This document shows, piece after piece, positions 26,596-35,623 of a DNA stretch of 59,302 bases. The position numbers were made by a program, and so were the translations under genes. The stretch covers positions 1-59,302 of the forward strand of contig JAHKVW010000034.1 of assembly GCA_020624805.1 (NCBI GenBank). Direction: 5' to 3'. The DNA is from a bacterium. Its GTDB lineage: Bacteria; Bacillota; Clostridia; Oscillospirales; Acutalibacteraceae. Position 1 is the first letter of the stretch; every line of letters starts with the position of its first letter. The notes beneath the pieces were generated by a model, which worked only from the letters and a program-made list of their open reading frames with translations, was not told where the DNA came from and did not search any database.

Positions 26596-26624
26596 TTGCC
26601 AAATTTACCAAATTATGGTAAACT
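26596..26624 (+). promoter_or_regulatory. Candidate spo0A promoter with overlapping inverted repeat
   Basis: TTGCCA (26596-26601), a 17-base spacer, then TAAACT (26619-26624). A perfect 7-base inverted repeat TTTACCA-AATTA-TGGTAAA (26604-26622) fills the spacer and could be an operator. No factor is assigned. Confidence 0.45.
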
Positions 26625-26655
26625 CAAAATACAAATTAAAACAGGAGATGTAAAA

Positions 26656-27435
26656 ATGACAGAAAGAATGAAACTCTTGATGACGCAGGAGCCGACTGAC
26701 AATATGACTGAAATCATGCAAACCCTCGAGCAATACGGCTTTTCGACCGCTTTTTGTACGAAAGACGGTGAAGAGGTGATCAACCGCATCCAAAGCGAGA
26801 AGCCCGACGTGGTGATCATGGATCTGTTCATGACCCACATCGACAGTATCGGGGTCATGCGCGCGATCCGTAAGCAAAAGCCCGATAAACTGCCGATGTT
26901 TGTGGTCTATTCGAGCTTTGACAGTCCGGTGCTCGAGCGTGAGGTGATGAGCGCGGGCGCGACATATTTTGTATTGAAGCCGTTCAATCTGAGCGATCTG
27001 GCGGAAAATATCGTCAGGCTGAGCAAGCGACAGCGGCAGAGATCGAAGGGCGGTATCCGACAGATCGGCTACGACAGCAACAGCTTAGAGCTGAAGGTGA
27101 CGGAGATACTGCACCAGATAGGAGTCCCCGCCCATATCAAAGGCTACCATTATCTGCGTGACTCTATCATCCTGTCCATCGAAAAGCCTGAGATCATCAA
27201 CGCCGTGACCAAGCAGCTCTACCCCACCGTGGCGAAGAAATATGAAACAACGTCATCCAGAGTGGAGCGTGCAATCCGCCACGCGATCGAGGTCGCATGG
27301 GACAGAGGCGACGTCGAAGTGCTGAACAGCTATTTCGGCTACACCATCCAAGGGAGCCGCGGCAAACCCACCAACAGCGAATTCATCGCGATGATCTCGG
27401 ATAAGCTGAGATTGCAGATGAAGAACGCGGGATAA
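26656..27435 (+). CDS. spo0A: Sporulation response regulator Spo0A
   Basis: Master regulator of sporulation entry. 259 aa from the ATG at 26656, chosen because AGGAGATG precedes it by 5 bases; an upstream in-frame start has no ribosome site. The N-terminal receiver has the phosphoacceptor Asp56 in VVIMDLFM and Lys108 in FVLKPF. The C-terminal Spo0A DNA-binding domain has the near-invariant helix [19 protein letters not shown] (200-218). Odd point: the acidic pair that normally binds Mg near residues 10-11 is replaced by Thr-Gln, with only Glu12 nearby. Confidence 0.96.
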   Translation: MTERMKLLMTQEPTDNMTEIMQTLEQYGFSTAFCTKDGEEVINRIQSEKPDVVIMDLFMTHIDSIGVMRAIRKQKPDKLPMFVVYSSFDSPVLEREVMSAGATYFVLKPFNLSDLAENIVRLSKRQRQRSKGGIRQIGYDSNSLELKVTEILHQIGVPAHIKGYHYLRDSIILSIEKPEIINAVTKQLYPTVAKKYETTSSRVERAIRHAIEVAWDRGDVEVLNSYFGYTIQGSRGKPTNSEFIAMISDKLRLQMKNAG

Positions 27436-27556
27436 CAAGCGCGTTTGTTTTATTGTTATTATTGATTCGCGTACAACTATTTCAACCAAATACGCCTTGT
27501 CATTCTGAGGATCGATCCGAAGGATCTTTTCAAAAGAATTGATCAGAGATAAAACA

Positions 27557-27585
27557 GAGCCGTCGCATTACAAACGCGACGGCTC
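27557..27585 (+). terminator. Terminator of spo0A
   Basis: Stem GAGCCGTCGC/GCGACGGCTC with loop ATTACAAAC, followed by TTGTCTTT. Confidence 0.8.
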
Positions 27586-27672
27586 TTGTCTTTATCGTTT
27601 ACATTATGATATCTAAGAAACAGTGATTTGATTATCTATAATATTGATACCAGCCGATGAACAGTCTCCTAT

Positions 27673-28440
27673 TCACTGAACAGGCAATCGCACTTGGTGT
27701 TTGATCAAATCAACAAATCCTCTCGCATACAGTATATCGTCCCATGTATAAATATACATTTTTTTCTTTCGAAAAACGCTTATCTGATTGAGATAGGCGA
27801 AATGCAATCTGAGTCTTGTTCCGTTTGGAACAGGCGTAAGATAAATATACAGTTTTGCTATCCGGCGATCACGGGCAATACATGCCCAGCCCGCATATAT
27901 TTTGCGGTATGGCATGCCGCAGCAGGGATATTGAAACCGGAGTATCGAAGCTCTGATACATGCGTCATACAGGCTTTGTTCCGGATACGGCAGCGTTTCT
28001 TCATAATCAGAGATGATCTTGTCACTCTCATCCTCATCTTCAAACGGGTTCTTCTTCGACATGATATCTTCTTTCACCTGTGTGTGTTGCTTTTGCATTT
28101 TGACAAGCATCATTATAGAGGGTACTATCATCAACCATATAACTCCTACCAAACCAATTAATAACACAAGGAAGGGAAAAAAACTATCGATTAACTCAAC
28201 AAGAAAGGATACTATAAAGCCGACAGCGATTAAATATACAAAGACTCCAAGCAAAGTTACAAATGATGAAATGATATAATACCGCTTCACTCGTTTCAGC
28301 TTAACCTGTTCTCTATCCTGATTTTCAAAGCCGTACTCTTGAATCTTGGCAGGAGGATCATTATTCCTTGCTCCGCAGTTAGAGCAAAACCGATAAGGAT
28401 ATTGCAGCAGCTTACCGCATTGAGTACAGTAACTATTCAT
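27673..28440 (-). CDS. Zinc-ribbon membrane protein of unknown function
   Basis: 255 aa. The N-terminal zinc ribbon is CTQCGKLLQYPYRFCSNCG. Two hydrophobic segments at about residues 53-82 and 88-113 follow, then an acidic linker and a C-terminal cytosolic domain with PCCGMPYRKIYAGWACIARD and a WDDILYARGFVDLIK end. I recognise no specific family. Lower GC than its neighbours. Convergent with spo0A; a good ribosome site (AAAGGAGAAG) precedes the ATG. Confidence 0.8.
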   Translation of the reverse strand: MNSYCTQCGKLLQYPYRFCSNCGARNNDPPAKIQEYGFENQDREQVKLKRVKRYYIISSFVTLLGVFVYLIAVGFIVSFLVELIDSFFPFLVLLIGLVGVIWLMIVPSIMMLVKMQKQHTQVKEDIMSKKNPFEDEDESDKIISDYEETLPYPEQSLYDACIRASILRFQYPCCGMPYRKIYAGWACIARDRRIAKLYIYLTPVPNGTRLRLHFAYLNQISVFRKKKMYIYTWDDILYARGFVDLIKHQVRLPVQ

Positions 28441-28653
28441 TGTACTTCTCCTTTTATTATTCCCGATTCATTCCGTGATTTCCGGAAAGCAAAGTATTAG
28501 ATTACATACTACATAACACTTATTTCAATTTCTTTATTCTTGCTGAAACTCATGTTAACATATTCATAAGATGATTGCAAGTTTTTTGGTGAATCATTGC
28601 ATTTCATTTTTTGTTGACAGCGGTAAGAACAGGATGGTATAATATAATTGATC

Positions 28654-28704
28654 AGTTGAGATTGCCACAGCCCCGACACGCGTGTCAATGGGCTTCGCAA
28701 TGAC
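28654..28704. repeat. Repeat family D with GACACGCGTGTC tip
   Basis: GTTGAGATTGCCACAGCCCC, GACACGCGTGTC, then AATGGGCTTCGCAATGAC, 21 bases before the DUF4364 start. The 28441-28653 stretch shows no gene; TATAAT at about 28639 may be a -10 box. Confidence 0.75.
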
Positions 28705-28725
28705 AATGATAAAGGCGGTGTTAGA

Positions 28726-29322
28726 ATGGCGTTTGATACATTTGATGAAGGCATCAGCTTAGGCGGTATGCGCTCCAAAACCGAGATCCGCACCCTGATC
28801 TGTTATCTGTTCAAGAGCGTCGGCGTCCCGATGACCAAGGACGCGGTCGTGAACGCGCTGATGGAAAAGGGTCTGGCGAATTATTTTGAGACCAGCTCGA
28901 GCTTTGACGATCTGATCAGAAACGGCAACATCGAATTGGTCGACGAAGAAAAAAGGCGCTATTTCAATACCGATAACGGCAATATGATCGCGATCCAGCT
29001 CGAGGACACCTTGGCGCCGACCGTCAAGGAGCGCGCGATCGAATGCGCACTGGCACTGCTCAAGCAGGAACGCGTCGAGAGCGAGAACAAGGTCACGATC
29101 GAAAAATGCGACAACGGCTATACTGTCACCTTCCGCATCTCCGGCGGTGATATGGAGCTGTTGAGCTTCTCGCTCTATGTGCCGGATAAACAGCAGGCAC
29201 GCATCCTCAGAAAGAACTTCTATAAGGATCCCGACATGTATTATTCGGTGATGATCGCGATGCTCACCCGCAACAAACGCGCTGTGACGGAGATCCTCGA
29301 TGAGCTCGGGTCGGTGATTTAA
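28726..29322 (+). CDS. DUF4364 family protein
   Basis: 198 aa, matching the clostridial DUF4364 layout: a winged-helix-like N-terminal half (SKTEIRTLICYLFKSVGVPMTKDAVVNALMEKGL shape, then FDDLIRNGNIEL) and a C-terminal mixed domain. No function is established; the N-terminus suggests DNA binding. GGCGGTG precedes the start. Confidence 0.85.
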   Translation: MAFDTFDEGISLGGMRSKTEIRTLICYLFKSVGVPMTKDAVVNALMEKGLANYFETSSSFDDLIRNGNIELVDEEKRRYFNTDNGNMIAIQLEDTLAPTVKERAIECALALLKQERVESENKVTIEKCDNGYTVTFRISGGDMELLSFSLYVPDKQQARILRKNFYKDPDMYYSVMIAMLTRNKRAVTEILDELGSVI

Positions 29323-29472
29323 TTAGGAATGAGGAGTTAGGAATTAGGAATTATCCTTGATATGCAAAGCATTACCCTGTATCGTATAATCCTCTGTCGG
29401 TAAACATTTTTCAATCCAAAAGCCGAAAGGCTTTCCCGAAATACCTCATTCCTCATTTCTAATTCCTAATTA

Positions 29473-29724
29473 CTAAAATACCGACAGCAATACCATCAGC
29501 GCGACGCCGGGCACTCCGCCTGCCGCCGAGGTCAACAGTGTGAGCTGTGTCACCGGGATATACACCCCCGTCATACCCGACAGGATATTGACGACGCCCA
29601 AGGTCAACAGCCCTGCCAATATCGAGAGTAAAGCCCTTTTGAAGGGCTTTTTCTTTTTGGCAGCGTAATGGATGAAGGAGAAAACAAGAAAGGTCGATAC
29701 GGATACGATAAACACAAACAGCAT
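29473..29724 (-). CDS. BofA-like pro-sigmaK processing inhibitor family protein
   Basis: 83-aa membrane protein with segments at about 1-20, 32-50 and 60-82. The end IPVTQLTLLTSAAGGVPGV follows the BofA pattern (IPxxxxTxxxxGxxGxPGV). BofA restrains SpoIVFB until SpoIVB acts. AGGAG precedes the ATG by 5 bases. With spoIVB and spo0A nearby this suggests a conserved sporulation module, although BofA relatives also occur outside sigmaK control. The KKKKPFK stretch is encoded by a GC hairpin plus T-run that reads as a terminator on the opposite strand. Confidence 0.75.
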   Translation of the reverse strand: MLFVFIVSVSTFLVFSFIHYAAKKKKPFKRALLSILAGLLTLGVVNILSGMTGVYIPVTQLTLLTSAAGGVPGVALMVLLSVF

Positions 29725-29837
29725 AATGGCTCCTGAATTCAGTAAACATTTTTATTATAGCACAATACCGCAGTAACAACATTTTTCCCGCCATGATATC
29801 AGTGGAACACTATCTTGTTGTTATTCGGTTAATTGAT

Positions 29838-29885
29838 ACAATCCCTCACCCACTTCGTGGGAGCTCCCTTTACCAAAGGGAGCCT
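29838..29885. repeat. Repeat family B
   Basis: CAATCCCTCA, tip CCCAC-TTC-GTGGG, AGCTCCCTTTACCAAAGGGAGCC. Abuts the nested C/D repeat. Confidence 0.8.
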
Positions 29886-29889
29886 TTTT

Positions 29890-30088
29890 GGTTGAGATTG
29901 TGAGGTGCTGTCAAAATCTTGATTTTGGTTACAGCACCCATGCAAGGCTCTCCCAAGAATCGGAACGGACAACTGAGTCCGTGAACGATGATTGGTTGAG
30001 AGCTACTGCCAAATCCTCTTGCGAGCTTCGCAATGACATATGTAACAGCGGTTGAGATTGCCACAGCCCTTGCGAGTTTTGCAATGAC
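29890..30088. repeat. Nested repeat C in D, followed by a second D
   Basis: GGTTGAGATTG, then C with AAGGCTC instead of module M, and a replaced tip GGACAACTGAGTCC. D ends CTTCGCAATGAC at 30036. A second D element follows at 30050-30088. Confidence 0.8.
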
Positions 30089-30090
30089 AA

Positions 30091-30124
30091 ATAAAAAAGA
30101 CTACCGGATTTCTCCGATAGTCTA
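30091..30124 (-). terminator. Terminator of secG
   Basis: Minus-strand stem AGACTATCGG..CCGGTAGTCT followed by TTTTTT. Confidence 0.8.
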
Positions 30125-30149
30125 TTCTATGATAGCTTGTGCAAAAATA

Positions 30150-30473
30150 TTATGCCTCGGGAGCAGTAGTTTCGGCAACCTGGTCGCTGACAGAGGTGGT
30201 ATCTGTCGCCTCTACGGAATCAGCGGGAGTGGTGTAATACGCGATGATGTTCAGTGCGATAACGACGACAACAAAGCCAACGGCGAACCACTTGGTCGCG
30301 CGGGCAAGGAACGCGTCATAGGAACGAGCCTTATTCTTGGAGAAGAAGGTGTCCGCACCGCCGGATACAACACCGATACCCTGCTGGTTGCCTTCCTGAA
30401 GAATGATAATGATAATCAATACGATAGAAGCGATCAGCAATAATGCTCCTAAGATAATCTCAACAACTGACAT
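30150..30473 (-). CDS. secG: Preprotein translocase subunit SecG
   Basis: Small SecYEG partner. 107 aa from the ATG at 30473; the in-frame ATG 18 bases upstream overlaps the ribosome site AGGAAG and is unlikely. Two membrane segments flank the family motif VLLQEG-like IILQEGNQQGIGVVSGG with DTFFSKNKAR. The C-terminal Thr/Glu-rich tail is longer than in Bacillus SecG. Confidence 0.93.
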   Translation of the reverse strand: MSVVEIILGALLLIASIVLIIIIILQEGNQQGIGVVSGGADTFFSKNKARSYDAFLARATKWFAVGFVVVVIALNIIAYYTTPADSVEATDTTSVSDQVAETTAPEA

Positions 30474-30599
30474 AATGTATCTTCCTTTCAAGACGACTGT
30501 TCAAAGTCGATATACTCAAATGCAAAGATTATTGTATCATACAAATATGCAGATTGCAAGTGTTTTTTTGAGGAATCAAAAAATTTGTTGTAAAGCAAC

Positions 30600-30862
30600 A
30601 TTTGTCGGAAACCCTTCGGTACGTCGCAAGCGCCGTACCCTACAGGAAACAATCCATCTGCTTCGCGTTTGGGTGACATATATGGGATAGGTCTCGGGAG
30701 GAGCAAGCCCCTCCCCTACGGTAAACGATCCATCCGCTTCGCGTTTGGGTGGTATATATGGGATAGGTCTCGGGATGAGCATTCCTCGGCGGAGACGCCT
30801 CCCCCACTGTCACTTCGTGACGTCTCCCCAACGGGGAGCACCCCTCCCCTACAGAATAACCT
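30600..30862. repeat. Repeat family E block, gene-free
   Basis: Several hairpin units like those at 11.6-12.7 kb (GGTACGTCGCAAGCGCCGTA, CGGGAGGAGCAAGCCCCTCC) joined by CTTCGCGTTTGGGTG linkers, between secG and the topoisomerase pair. Confidence 0.8.
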
Positions 30863-30896
30863 TTTCCGCAGCACTATACTGTACTGCCATTCACCG

Positions 30897-33137
30897 TCAA
30901 ATGAGGGAAAGCTGCTGGGCTTCATCCTCCTGTGAGGGCAATGCGCCCGCGGCGGGCAGGGTGCGGGTGCGATAGCGAGAGGGCTTTGAGAATCTTCCCT
31001 CTTCATACGGTTCGATCGCCATGACGCGATGACCCTTCCTCAGCTTCATCACCGCTACGCCCTGCGTATTCTTGGTCGTCTTGGGAGCGATCGCGCCGCT
31101 GTGGAACAGCAGCATACGACCGTTGGACGAGGTGAGCAGGAATTCGCGGTCGGTCTTGGTGAAGTCGATACCGGCGAGAGGCGCTTTATCGGAATAAGCG
31201 TTGATCAGCTTTTTGCGGTTGGTCTTAGTCTCATACGCCGAGAGAGGAACCTTGGCGACCTTGCCGTTCTCAAAGGCGAACAGCAGATAGCCGCCGTAAT
31301 CCTTGGTCTTTAAGACGAACACCGCCTTTTCGCCCTCGTCCATCCCGAGTCGCGCGGGAATGAACTCACCGAAGGCGCTCGCCTTGGTATCGGCGATCTC
31401 GCTGACCTTGGTCTTGTAGACCTGACAGCGGTCGGTGAAGAACAGCAGATCGGTGTTGTTGGTGGTCTCGGTGGTATAGACGATCTCGTCGTTTTCCTTG
31501 AGCTTTTGCTCACCGCTCATGCGCAGAGACTGCGGCGTGATCTTCTTGAAATAGCCCTCTTTGGTGAAGAACAGATGCACGGGATAATCGGGGATCTCCT
31601 CCTCCAGACTGATCTCAGCGGGCAGATCGTCCACATGGAGCAGCGGACAAAGGCGCTCCTTGCCGTATTTATCCGCGACGGCTTTGAGCTCCTTGACGAT
31701 GATAGTCTTGACACGCGCCTTGGAGTTGAGGATCGCCTCGAGCTCCTCGATATCCTTGATGAGCTGTTCGATCTCAGCGGTACGCTTCAAAATGTATTCA
31801 CGGTTGAGATGTCTGAGCTTGATCTCAGCGACGTACTCCGCCTGGATCTTGTCGATACCGAAGCCGATCATCAGATTGGGGACGACCTCGGCTTCTTCCT
31901 CGGTCTCGCGCACGATCTTGATCGCCTTGTCGATATCCAGCAGGATGAGCTTCAAGCCCTCGAGCAGATGGAGCTTGTCCTTCTTTTTGTTGAGATCGAA
32001 GAAGGTGCGGCGGCGGATACATTCGACGCGGAACGCGATCCATTCGTTCAGTATCTCCCCCACTCCCAACGTCATCGGCACGCCGCCGATCAGCACGTTG
32101 AAGTTACAGGAGAAGCTATCCTCAAGGGTGGTCAGCTTGTAGAGCTTGAGCATCAGCTTATCGGGATCGGTACCGCGCTTTAAGTCGATGGTGATCTTCA
32201 TGCCGTCGAGACCGGTCTCATCACGGATATCGGAGATCTCCTTGATCTTGCCGTTCTTTACGAGGTCGATGACCTTTTCGATGATGACCTCGGTGGTCGT
32301 GGTAGGCGGGATACGGGTGATATCGATGCAGTTCTGCTTTTTGTCGTATTCGTAGATCGAACGCACCTTGATGGAGCCGCGTCCGGTACGGTAGACCTCG
32401 CGGATCGCTTCTTCGTTATAGATGATCTGAGCGCCGCCCGAAAAATCGGGTGCGGGCAGCGTCGAGATGATGTCGTGATCCTTATCACGGATCAGAGCGG
32501 CGGTCGTCTCGCAGATCTCACGCAGGTTGAAGGAGCAGATATTGGACGCCATGCCGACCGCGATACCGGTGTTGGCGTTGACCAGCACAGACGGGAATGA
32601 CGCGGGCAGGAGGGTCGGCTCCTTCATGGTATTATCATAGTTGTCGACGAAATCGACGGTGTCCTTGTCGATATCCTTGAACAGCTCGTTACAGATGGGA
32701 TCGAGCTTCGCCTCGGTATATCGGGAAGCCGCCCACGCCATATCGCGCGAGTAGAACTTACCGAAGTTACCCTTGCTGTCGACATACGGATGCAGCAGCG
32801 CCTCGTAGCCGCGGCTGAGTCGCACCATCGTGTCATAGATCGCGGAGTCGCCGTGAGGATTGAGCTTCATGGTAGCGCCGACGATGTTCGCGGACTTGGT
32901 GCGCGCGCCGGTGAGCAAGCCCATCTTATACATGGTATAGAGCAGCTTGCGGTGCGAGGGCTTGAAGCCGTCGATCTCGGGGATCGCGCGAGACATGATG
33001 ACGCTCATCGCGTAGGGCATGAAGTTTTCTTCGATCGTCGAAGCGATGCGCTGTTCGACGATATCGCCCGCGCCCGCGATCACGCCGTTGGCGATCGGTT
33101 TGATATTCGGTTGTTTTGTTTGTTTTTTCTTTGCCAT
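30897..33137 (-). CDS. Type IIA topoisomerase subunit A (ParC/GyrA-like)
   Basis: 746 aa. DNA-cleaving subunit with the quinolone-region PHGDSAIYDTMVR (94-106) and catalytic Tyr140 in AASRYTEAK. The segment SKGNFGKFYSRDMAW differs from canonical GyrA (GQGNFGS..). The C-terminal domain is short and I see no GyrA box (QRRGGRG type), which favours topoisomerase IV-like decatenation over supercoiling. It ends in a distinctive LPAAGALPSQEDEAQQLSLI tail. Forms a pair with the B subunit gene upstream. A canonical gyrase is expected elsewhere in the genome. Confidence 0.88.
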   Translation of the reverse strand: MAKKKQTKQPNIKPIANGVIAGAGDIVEQRIASTIEENFMPYAMSVIMSRAIPEIDGFKPSHRKLLYTMYKMGLLTGARTKSANIVGATMKLNPHGDSAIYDTMVRLSRGYEALLHPYVDSKGNFGKFYSRDMAWAASRYTEAKLDPICNELFKDIDKDTVDFVDNYDNTMKEPTLLPASFPSVLVNANTGIAVGMASNICSFNLREICETTAALIRDKDHDIISTLPAPDFSGGAQIIYNEEAIREVYRTGRGSIKVRSIYEYDKKQNCIDITRIPPTTTTEVIIEKVIDLVKNGKIKEISDIRDETGLDGMKITIDLKRGTDPDKLMLKLYKLTTLEDSFSCNFNVLIGGVPMTLGVGEILNEWIAFRVECIRRRTFFDLNKKKDKLHLLEGLKLILLDIDKAIKIVRETEEEAEVVPNLMIGFGIDKIQAEYVAEIKLRHLNREYILKRTAEIEQLIKDIEELEAILNSKARVKTIIVKELKAVADKYGKERLCPLLHVDDLPAEISLEEEIPDYPVHLFFTKEGYFKKITPQSLRMSGEQKLKENDEIVYTTETTNNTDLLFFTDRCQVYKTKVSEIADTKASAFGEFIPARLGMDEGEKAVFVLKTKDYGGYLLFAFENGKVAKVPLSAYETKTNRKKLINAYSDKAPLAGIDFTKTDREFLLTSSNGRMLLFHSGAIAPKTTKNTQGVAVMKLRKGHRVMAIEPYEEGRFSKPSRYRTRTLPAAGALPSQEDEAQQLSLI

Positions 33138-33370
33138 ATGTTATTTCCTTTATTGCGAAGCACTCTGTTTTGTAGGGGAGGGTCTTGACCCTCCCGGTTC
33201 AACATCAAAATTGATGTTGAATATCAATCGAACGTTTCATTTAACAAAAAACAGAGTATCTCACAGTTTTGTTGCTGTAAATTCGCGCGGCGCTGCCACG
33301 CGATCGGGAGGGATTGTATCAATGGAGCAAAACGATTAACCGAAAATAATGGACACTCGCTTCGCTCGAA
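33138..33370. other. Gene-free gap between topoisomerase genes
   Basis: Contains a family E unit (GTAGGGGAGGGTCTTGACCC) and a TTGATGTTGAA/TTCAACATCAA inverted repeat, then the family B element at 33371. No gene seen. Confidence 0.5.
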
Positions 33371-33428
33371 CAATTATGCAATCCCTCACCCGCCTTTGGG
33401 CGGGAGCTCCCTTTACCAAAGGGAGCCT
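33371..33428. repeat. Repeat family B
   Basis: CAATCCCTCA, tip CCCGCC-TTT-GGGCGGG, AGCTCCCTTTACCAAAGGGAGCC, ending just before the subunit B stop. Confidence 0.8.
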
Positions 33429-33431
33429 TTG

Positions 33432-35432
33432 TTACGACACATCCAGATTATCGGTATAATTCGCGCCGAACTCAACGATGAAGTCTTTTCTGCCCTGCAG
33501 GTTATCGCCCAAGAGCACATCAAAGATCTGCGCGGTGCGCTCGACATCGTCGGGCATCACCTTGATCAGGCGGCGGGTATCGGGATTCATGGTGGTCAGG
33601 CTCATCATGTCGGGTTCATTCTCACCAAGACCCTTGGAGCGCTGGATCGTGAACTTCGCGCTGCCGATCTCGCTGATATACTTCTCTTTTTCCGCCTCGG
33701 TATAGGCGAAATAGACCTTATCCTTCGTCGTGATCTCATACAGCGGCGATTCCGCGATATAGACCTTGCCCTCCTTGATGAGGTCGGGGGTCAGGCGGTA
33801 GATCATCGTGAGCAGCATGGTGCGGATATGGAAGCCGTCCACGTCGGCATCCGTACAGATGATGACCTTGTTCCAGCGCAGATTATCGATGTTGAAGGCG
33901 TTGATATCCTTTTTCTTCGACTTGGTCTTGCCCATATCGACCTGCACGCCGCAGCCGAGGATCTTGATCAGATCGGTGATGATCTCGCTCTTGAAAATAC
34001 GGTCGTAATCGACCTTGAGGCAGTTGAGGATCTTACCGCGGATGGGCATGATCGCCTGAAAATCAGGGTTACGCGCCTGTACGCAGGCGCCCTTTGCGGA
34101 ATCACCCTCGACGATGAACAGCTCGCGCTCGTCGACGTTTTTGGAGCGGCAGTCGGTGAACTTCGCGATCTTGGCGGTGATGTCGATCTTGGCGGTCAGA
34201 TTCTTCTTGATATTGATACGGGTCTTTTCGGCGCTCTCGCGGGAACGCTTGTTGACCAAAACCTGATTGGCGATCTTATCCGCCTCAAGGGGATTCTCGA
34301 TGAAGTAGACCTCGAGCTGTTTCCTCAGAAAGTCGGTCATCGCGTCCTGGATGCCCTTGTTGGTGATCGCGAGCTTGGTTTGGTTCGCGTAAGAGGTGAC
34401 CGACGAGAAGGAGGAAATGACGATCACCAGACAATCCGCTACGTCGTCATATTTGATCTTGCTCTCGTTTTTATTGTACATGCTCTTGCTTTTCAGATAG
34501 CTGTCGATCTGATAGACAAAAGCGTTGCGCACCGCTTTATCGGGCGAGCCGCCGTGCTCGAGCCACGAGGAATTGTGATAATACTCGGTAACGGAGGCTT
34601 TATTGGAAAACGCCAGCGCGACGTTGATCTTGCACTTGTACTCGTCCTTGTCGTCGCGGTCTCGGCACATACGCTCACCGCTCCAGCTCTGGACGGTAGT
34701 GAAGCCGTCCTCCCCGATCAGCTCGCTGACATGGTCGGCGATACCGTTCTCATAGAAGAATTCCTCAACGTCAAAGGAACGTCCCGCCTGCTGACGGAAA
34801 ATGAACTTGACGCCGGGGTTGACGATCGCCTGACGGCGGAGCATCTCGGTGAAGAACGCCTTATCCATCTTGATGTCGGTAAAGACCTCGAGATCGGGCT
34901 TCCAACGGATCTTGGAGCCGGTATCTCTGCCGCTGTAATCTGTCGATTGCAGACCGCCGACATTTTCGCCCTTTTCAAAATGCAGGGAGTATTTTTTGTG
35001 ATCGCGCTTGATATCGGCGTCCATGTATTCGGACGCGAACTGGGTCGCGCAAAGTCCCAGACCGTTGAGGCCGAGGGAAAACTCGTAGTTGCCGCCGTTG
35101 TCATTGTCGTATTTGCCGCCCGCGTAAAGCGTGCAGAACAACAGCTCCCAGTTATATTTCTCTTCGTTTTGGTTATATTCGACGGGGATGCCGCGTCCGT
35201 GGTCTTCGATCTCGATCGAGCCGTCGTTGTAGGCGGTGAGGACGATCTCTTTGCCGTAGCCTTCACGCGCCTCGTCGATGGAGTTTGAGAGGATCTCAAA
35301 CACACTGTGCTGACAACCCTCGATACCGTCGGAGCCGAAGATAACCGCCGGGCGCTTACGCACCTGATCGGGTCCCTTGAGCACCTTGATATCGTCGTTA
35401 CTGTAAACAGGTTTTTTCTTTGCTTTTGCCAT
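33432..35432 (-). CDS. Type IIA topoisomerase subunit B (ParE/GyrB-like)
   Basis: 666 aa. The GHKL ATPase has EILSNSIDEAREGYG, DHGRGIPVEYN and GLNGLGL. The TOPRIM domain has FIVEGDSAKGACVQARN and DADVDGFHIRTMLL; QRSKGLGENEPDMM is the family's YKGLGEM equivalent. Many core positions differ from GyrB (KRPAVIFGSDGIEGCQHSV instead of KRPGMYIGSTG..LHHLV), so this is a divergent clade, partner to the A subunit gene 300 bp downstream. uvrB lies upstream beyond a family A repeat. Confidence 0.9.
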   Translation of the reverse strand: MAKAKKKPVYSNDDIKVLKGPDQVRKRPAVIFGSDGIEGCQHSVFEILSNSIDEAREGYGKEIVLTAYNDGSIEIEDHGRGIPVEYNQNEEKYNWELLFCTLYAGGKYDNDNGGNYEFSLGLNGLGLCATQFASEYMDADIKRDHKKYSLHFEKGENVGGLQSTDYSGRDTGSKIRWKPDLEVFTDIKMDKAFFTEMLRRQAIVNPGVKFIFRQQAGRSFDVEEFFYENGIADHVSELIGEDGFTTVQSWSGERMCRDRDDKDEYKCKINVALAFSNKASVTEYYHNSSWLEHGGSPDKAVRNAFVYQIDSYLKSKSMYNKNESKIKYDDVADCLVIVISSFSSVTSYANQTKLAITNKGIQDAMTDFLRKQLEVYFIENPLEADKIANQVLVNKRSRESAEKTRINIKKNLTAKIDITAKIAKFTDCRSKNVDERELFIVEGDSAKGACVQARNPDFQAIMPIRGKILNCLKVDYDRIFKSEIITDLIKILGCGVQVDMGKTKSKKKDINAFNIDNLRWNKVIICTDADVDGFHIRTMLLTMIYRLTPDLIKEGKVYIAESPLYEITTKDKVYFAYTEAEKEKYISEIGSAKFTIQRSKGLGENEPDMMSLTTMNPDTRRLIKVMPDDVERTAQIFDVLLGDNLQGRKDFIVEFGANYTDNLDVS

Positions 35433-35456
35433 AGTTTCACCTTGGTTTCTGTATGA

Positions 35457-35617
35457 TAGCCTTCCCCTTGAGGGGAAGGTGGGCTTTTCGGCTCTAAAGT
35501 CGAAAAGGTCGGATGAGGTGGAAGCGCTTCCACTCTATACCGAATATCATTAAAACGGAAAGGTTTCCACCTCATCCGTCACCCTTCGGGTGACACCTTC
35601 CCCTCAAGGGGAAGGCA
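35457..35617. repeat. Palindromic repeat family A, full copy
   Basis: Same terminal hairpins and CCACCTCATCC arms as at 5.76 kb. The left inner stem is TTTTCGGCTC..TAAAGTCGAAAA, and the right tip is GTCACCC-TTC-GGGTGAC, where the 5.9-kb copy has an unrelated tip. Confidence 0.85.
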
Positions 35618-35623
35618 TTCGCT

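Noticed and set aside
33396..35288. Very long plus-strand open frame (630 codons)
   Set aside because: It is antisense to the topoisomerase B subunit gene and reflects its codon use; no ribosome site or recognisable domain.
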